Source: Perca fluviatilis (Eukaryota; Chordata; Actinopteri; Perciformes; Percidae). Taken from it: 64,000 bases of DNA. Positions 62,151-64,000 of the stretch are shown in pieces (within the stretch, counting starts at the first letter, position 1; every line of letters begins with the position of its first letter). The notes below the pieces were generated by a model, which saw only the letters and a program-made list of their open reading frames with translations, was not told where the DNA came from and ran no database searches. Location of the stretch: NCBI RefSeq assembly GCF_010015445.1, contig NC_053121.1, positions 29,120,434 to 29,184,433 on the forward strand, written 5' to 3'. A program made the position numbers and the translations under genes.

Positions 62151-63193
62151 CCTCACAAACACACTCAATAAACTCTATCCTCAGGCAAATGATATCACCT
62201 GTACAGGTGTTAGTGTAAACCACATTATCCAGTCTAAAATGGTTGGTAGATGGTTATTATATCAAAAAGGTGTGGAACAAAAAGTAAGAGGTACTCTCTC
62301 TCACACGGTCAACTAAATAGAGAGTTGTAAGCTACAGGAAATTCTAGAGGCATTAGTATCTTGGCAAGTAAATTTACCTTAGTAACAGACATCTTTTAAA
62401 TATTATCCTCAAATGCCAAAGGGTTTCCAGTGTTTCCTCTATGGTGATTTCTGCCGCCATGGTATCAGAAAAAGGGCAGACGCACAACAGGGTTTCCGCT
62501 ATGTACACAGCGCACCGCCGCTCCTTCGGCTGTTTATGAAAAGTCATAGAGTCGTAATTACACGACTCTGCAGAGCCATCTGCTCTACTGAACTCAAGCA
62601 AACTGTCATCCGCTCTCTCTCCCCTTTAGTGCAGCAACTGGAACAGTGACAGGACGTCATCACTACCAAATAAACAACCGGGCGAGTGCTACTTGTCACT
62701 CAATATTAGGCAAAGTTACAAACAGCGACAAAAGCCGCAACATGAAATCCGCACTCATGTGGGTCCAGTGAAATATGACAGCTACAGTTTATTGGAAAAT
62801 AGCATTGTGGACACTGAATATGATGAATTTACTGTTTATTAGACCACATATGACATAAGAAGCTAACGTTAGCAAATGCTGTGGTCCCTCTGCCTCCCGT
62901 TGCAGGAGAATGCTGTATTCCTCCGACACACTGTATTAGCGTTACTGTTTTAAAACCGTTTTCCAGGTTAGTGGGGGTGCATACCGCTCAAAACCAACAT
63001 GAAAAACGAAGATAGTAATGTTAATAGGCATTTTGTTTTGTTGTTAAACTGTGTGTAAAATGAGCAGTGACGTTAAATCACCGGTTTCAGGTAACGGCAC
63101 TCTACGGTACCGTCTATTTGCTGGATGGTTTCAAGGGAACGGTCGGTAGCCTGTTGACAGAGACGTTATTCATTGTTCATATTTTGGCACAAT
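62151..63193. other. Repeat-like DNA without defined ends
   Basis: CpG-bearing segments (62,440-62,720 and 62,860-63,170, with TAACGTTAGC and GTACCGT-type motifs) look like interior parts of mobile elements, possibly of the hAT whose left end is at 62,066. No transposase motif recognised. Confidence 0.3.
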
Positions 63194-63545
63194 GGGCCCT
63201 ATCTTGCACCCAGCGCAATTGACTTTGTACACCGACGCATGTATCATTCCTATTTTGCACCCGACGCACAGCGGACTTTTCCCTCCACAGACTCACGTCG
63301 ATAAATTAGGGAATGAACTTGCGCTCCCGGGGGCGGTTCAGCAAAAAGAGGAGGCGTGTCCCAGCGCAAACGTCCCCTAGTGCTATTTTTGCAGTTTCAG
63401 AAAAGAATTCCGCCAAGTACCAGGAAAAACCTAGTCTAAAGTCAGTGGCGCGTTATTCAGATGCTATTTTAAGGGCGCATGCTTGGCCATAATGTAGAGT
63501 GTGCACACCGCGCATACACTTTGCTTCTCTTGTCTCACAGACCCA
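63194..63545 (+). repeat. MITE-like fish repeat beginning GGGCCCTATCTTGCACCC
   Basis: GGGCCCTATCTTGCACCC, then repeated GCACCC.(G/A)CGCA, CCCAGCGCAA, CTAGTCTAAAGTCAGTGGCGCG and GGGCGCATGC match a common fish non-autonomous repeat rich in GGCGCA words. The right end and target duplication are not defined. Confidence 0.5.
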
Positions 63546-64000
63546 GCAGTTCCCATTTTTGCAAACCATACATCGATACAAGGACAAATATGAACTTGAA
63601 CTTTAGCCCTAAAGTGACTATCTGAACATAAACTGAACTATGCGTTAGTCAGTATCTGTGAAAATGAACCTGAGGTCAGTACAAAAATAAAATTCAAAGA
63701 ACCAAGTTATTTATTTATGTTATCAAGCGACACTTTATTGAGCTACTGGTAGATTAATGGCATGAGCCTGTACAGCAAAGTTTTCTTTATTTTGCATTTA
63801 TTAGTTCTCTTACTTAATAAATGCGACGTCACATCCCCAGTAAAAAAAACAAAAACAGGATACTGTCACAGGATGAATAATTACTTGAAGGGATACTTGA
63901 CAAAAAGTCTCTCTTGATGATGGAAGAAAAATATATTTTAGCTTTTGTATCATTTGCCACATTGTTGATCTTTCACTCTTAAGATTATTTGATGTATTGT
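63546..64000. other. AT-rich non-coding end of window
   Basis: No feature recognised. There is a short A-run at 63,842-63,855. Confidence 0.45.

Overview
The window reads as vertebrate, most likely ray-finned fish (percomorph teleost), non-coding DNA. It is AT-rich and carries no intact protein-coding gene that I can identify. It does carry typical fish repeats: many non-autonomous hAT-type DNA transposons with 8-bp target duplications, a tRNA-derived SINE, 5'-truncated LINEs, long (TG)n and A tracts, and small minisatellites. It could be intergenic or lie inside large introns; the sequence alone does not decide. Family names below come from recognising ends, target duplications and peptide fragments by eye, not from a database search.

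Layout. Bases 1-24,000 are mostly unremarkable AT-rich DNA. Within them are an unclassified repeat with a nested insertion (2.28-3.08 kb), hAT elements at 6.53-6.88, 7.81-8.78 and 16.76-17.56 kb, a SINE at 11.21 kb, LINE 3' ends at 11.9, 14.64 and 21.09 kb, a perfect 16-bp palindrome matching an RFX X-box (22.44 kb) and a 52-bp minisatellite (23.52 kb). Bases 24,000-31,800 are the quietest part, with one candidate cysteine-rich exon near 24.4 kb. Two related Tol2-like hAT elements in opposite orientation lie at 31.81-32.35 and 38.57-40.02 kb. Each keeps the same transposase N-terminal coding piece.

From about 45 kb onward repeat density rises. Bases 46,423-50,060 are duplicated directly as 50,921-52,551, with two internal gaps in the second copy. 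A truncated LINE with an (ATCT)n tail sits exactly between the copies. Downstream, a 4.4-kb hAT element (53,079-57,513) contains a Tol2-like element (53,230-54,747), which in turn contains a third hAT element (53,401-53,844). The host element also keeps a recognisable hAT transposase fragment and a roughly 1.7-kb block that may be an LTR. From 57.6 to 62.1 kb there are several exon-like open segments with plausible splice sites but no recognised protein, a 0.73-kb inverted-repeat element, and further repeat ends.

There is no operon-like organisation or gene pathway here. The main content is a record of transposon insertion, nesting and duplication. I did not find a convincing new biological system. 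The strongest items for follow-up are the LINE-bounded duplication, the three-level nested insertion and the few exon-like segments.
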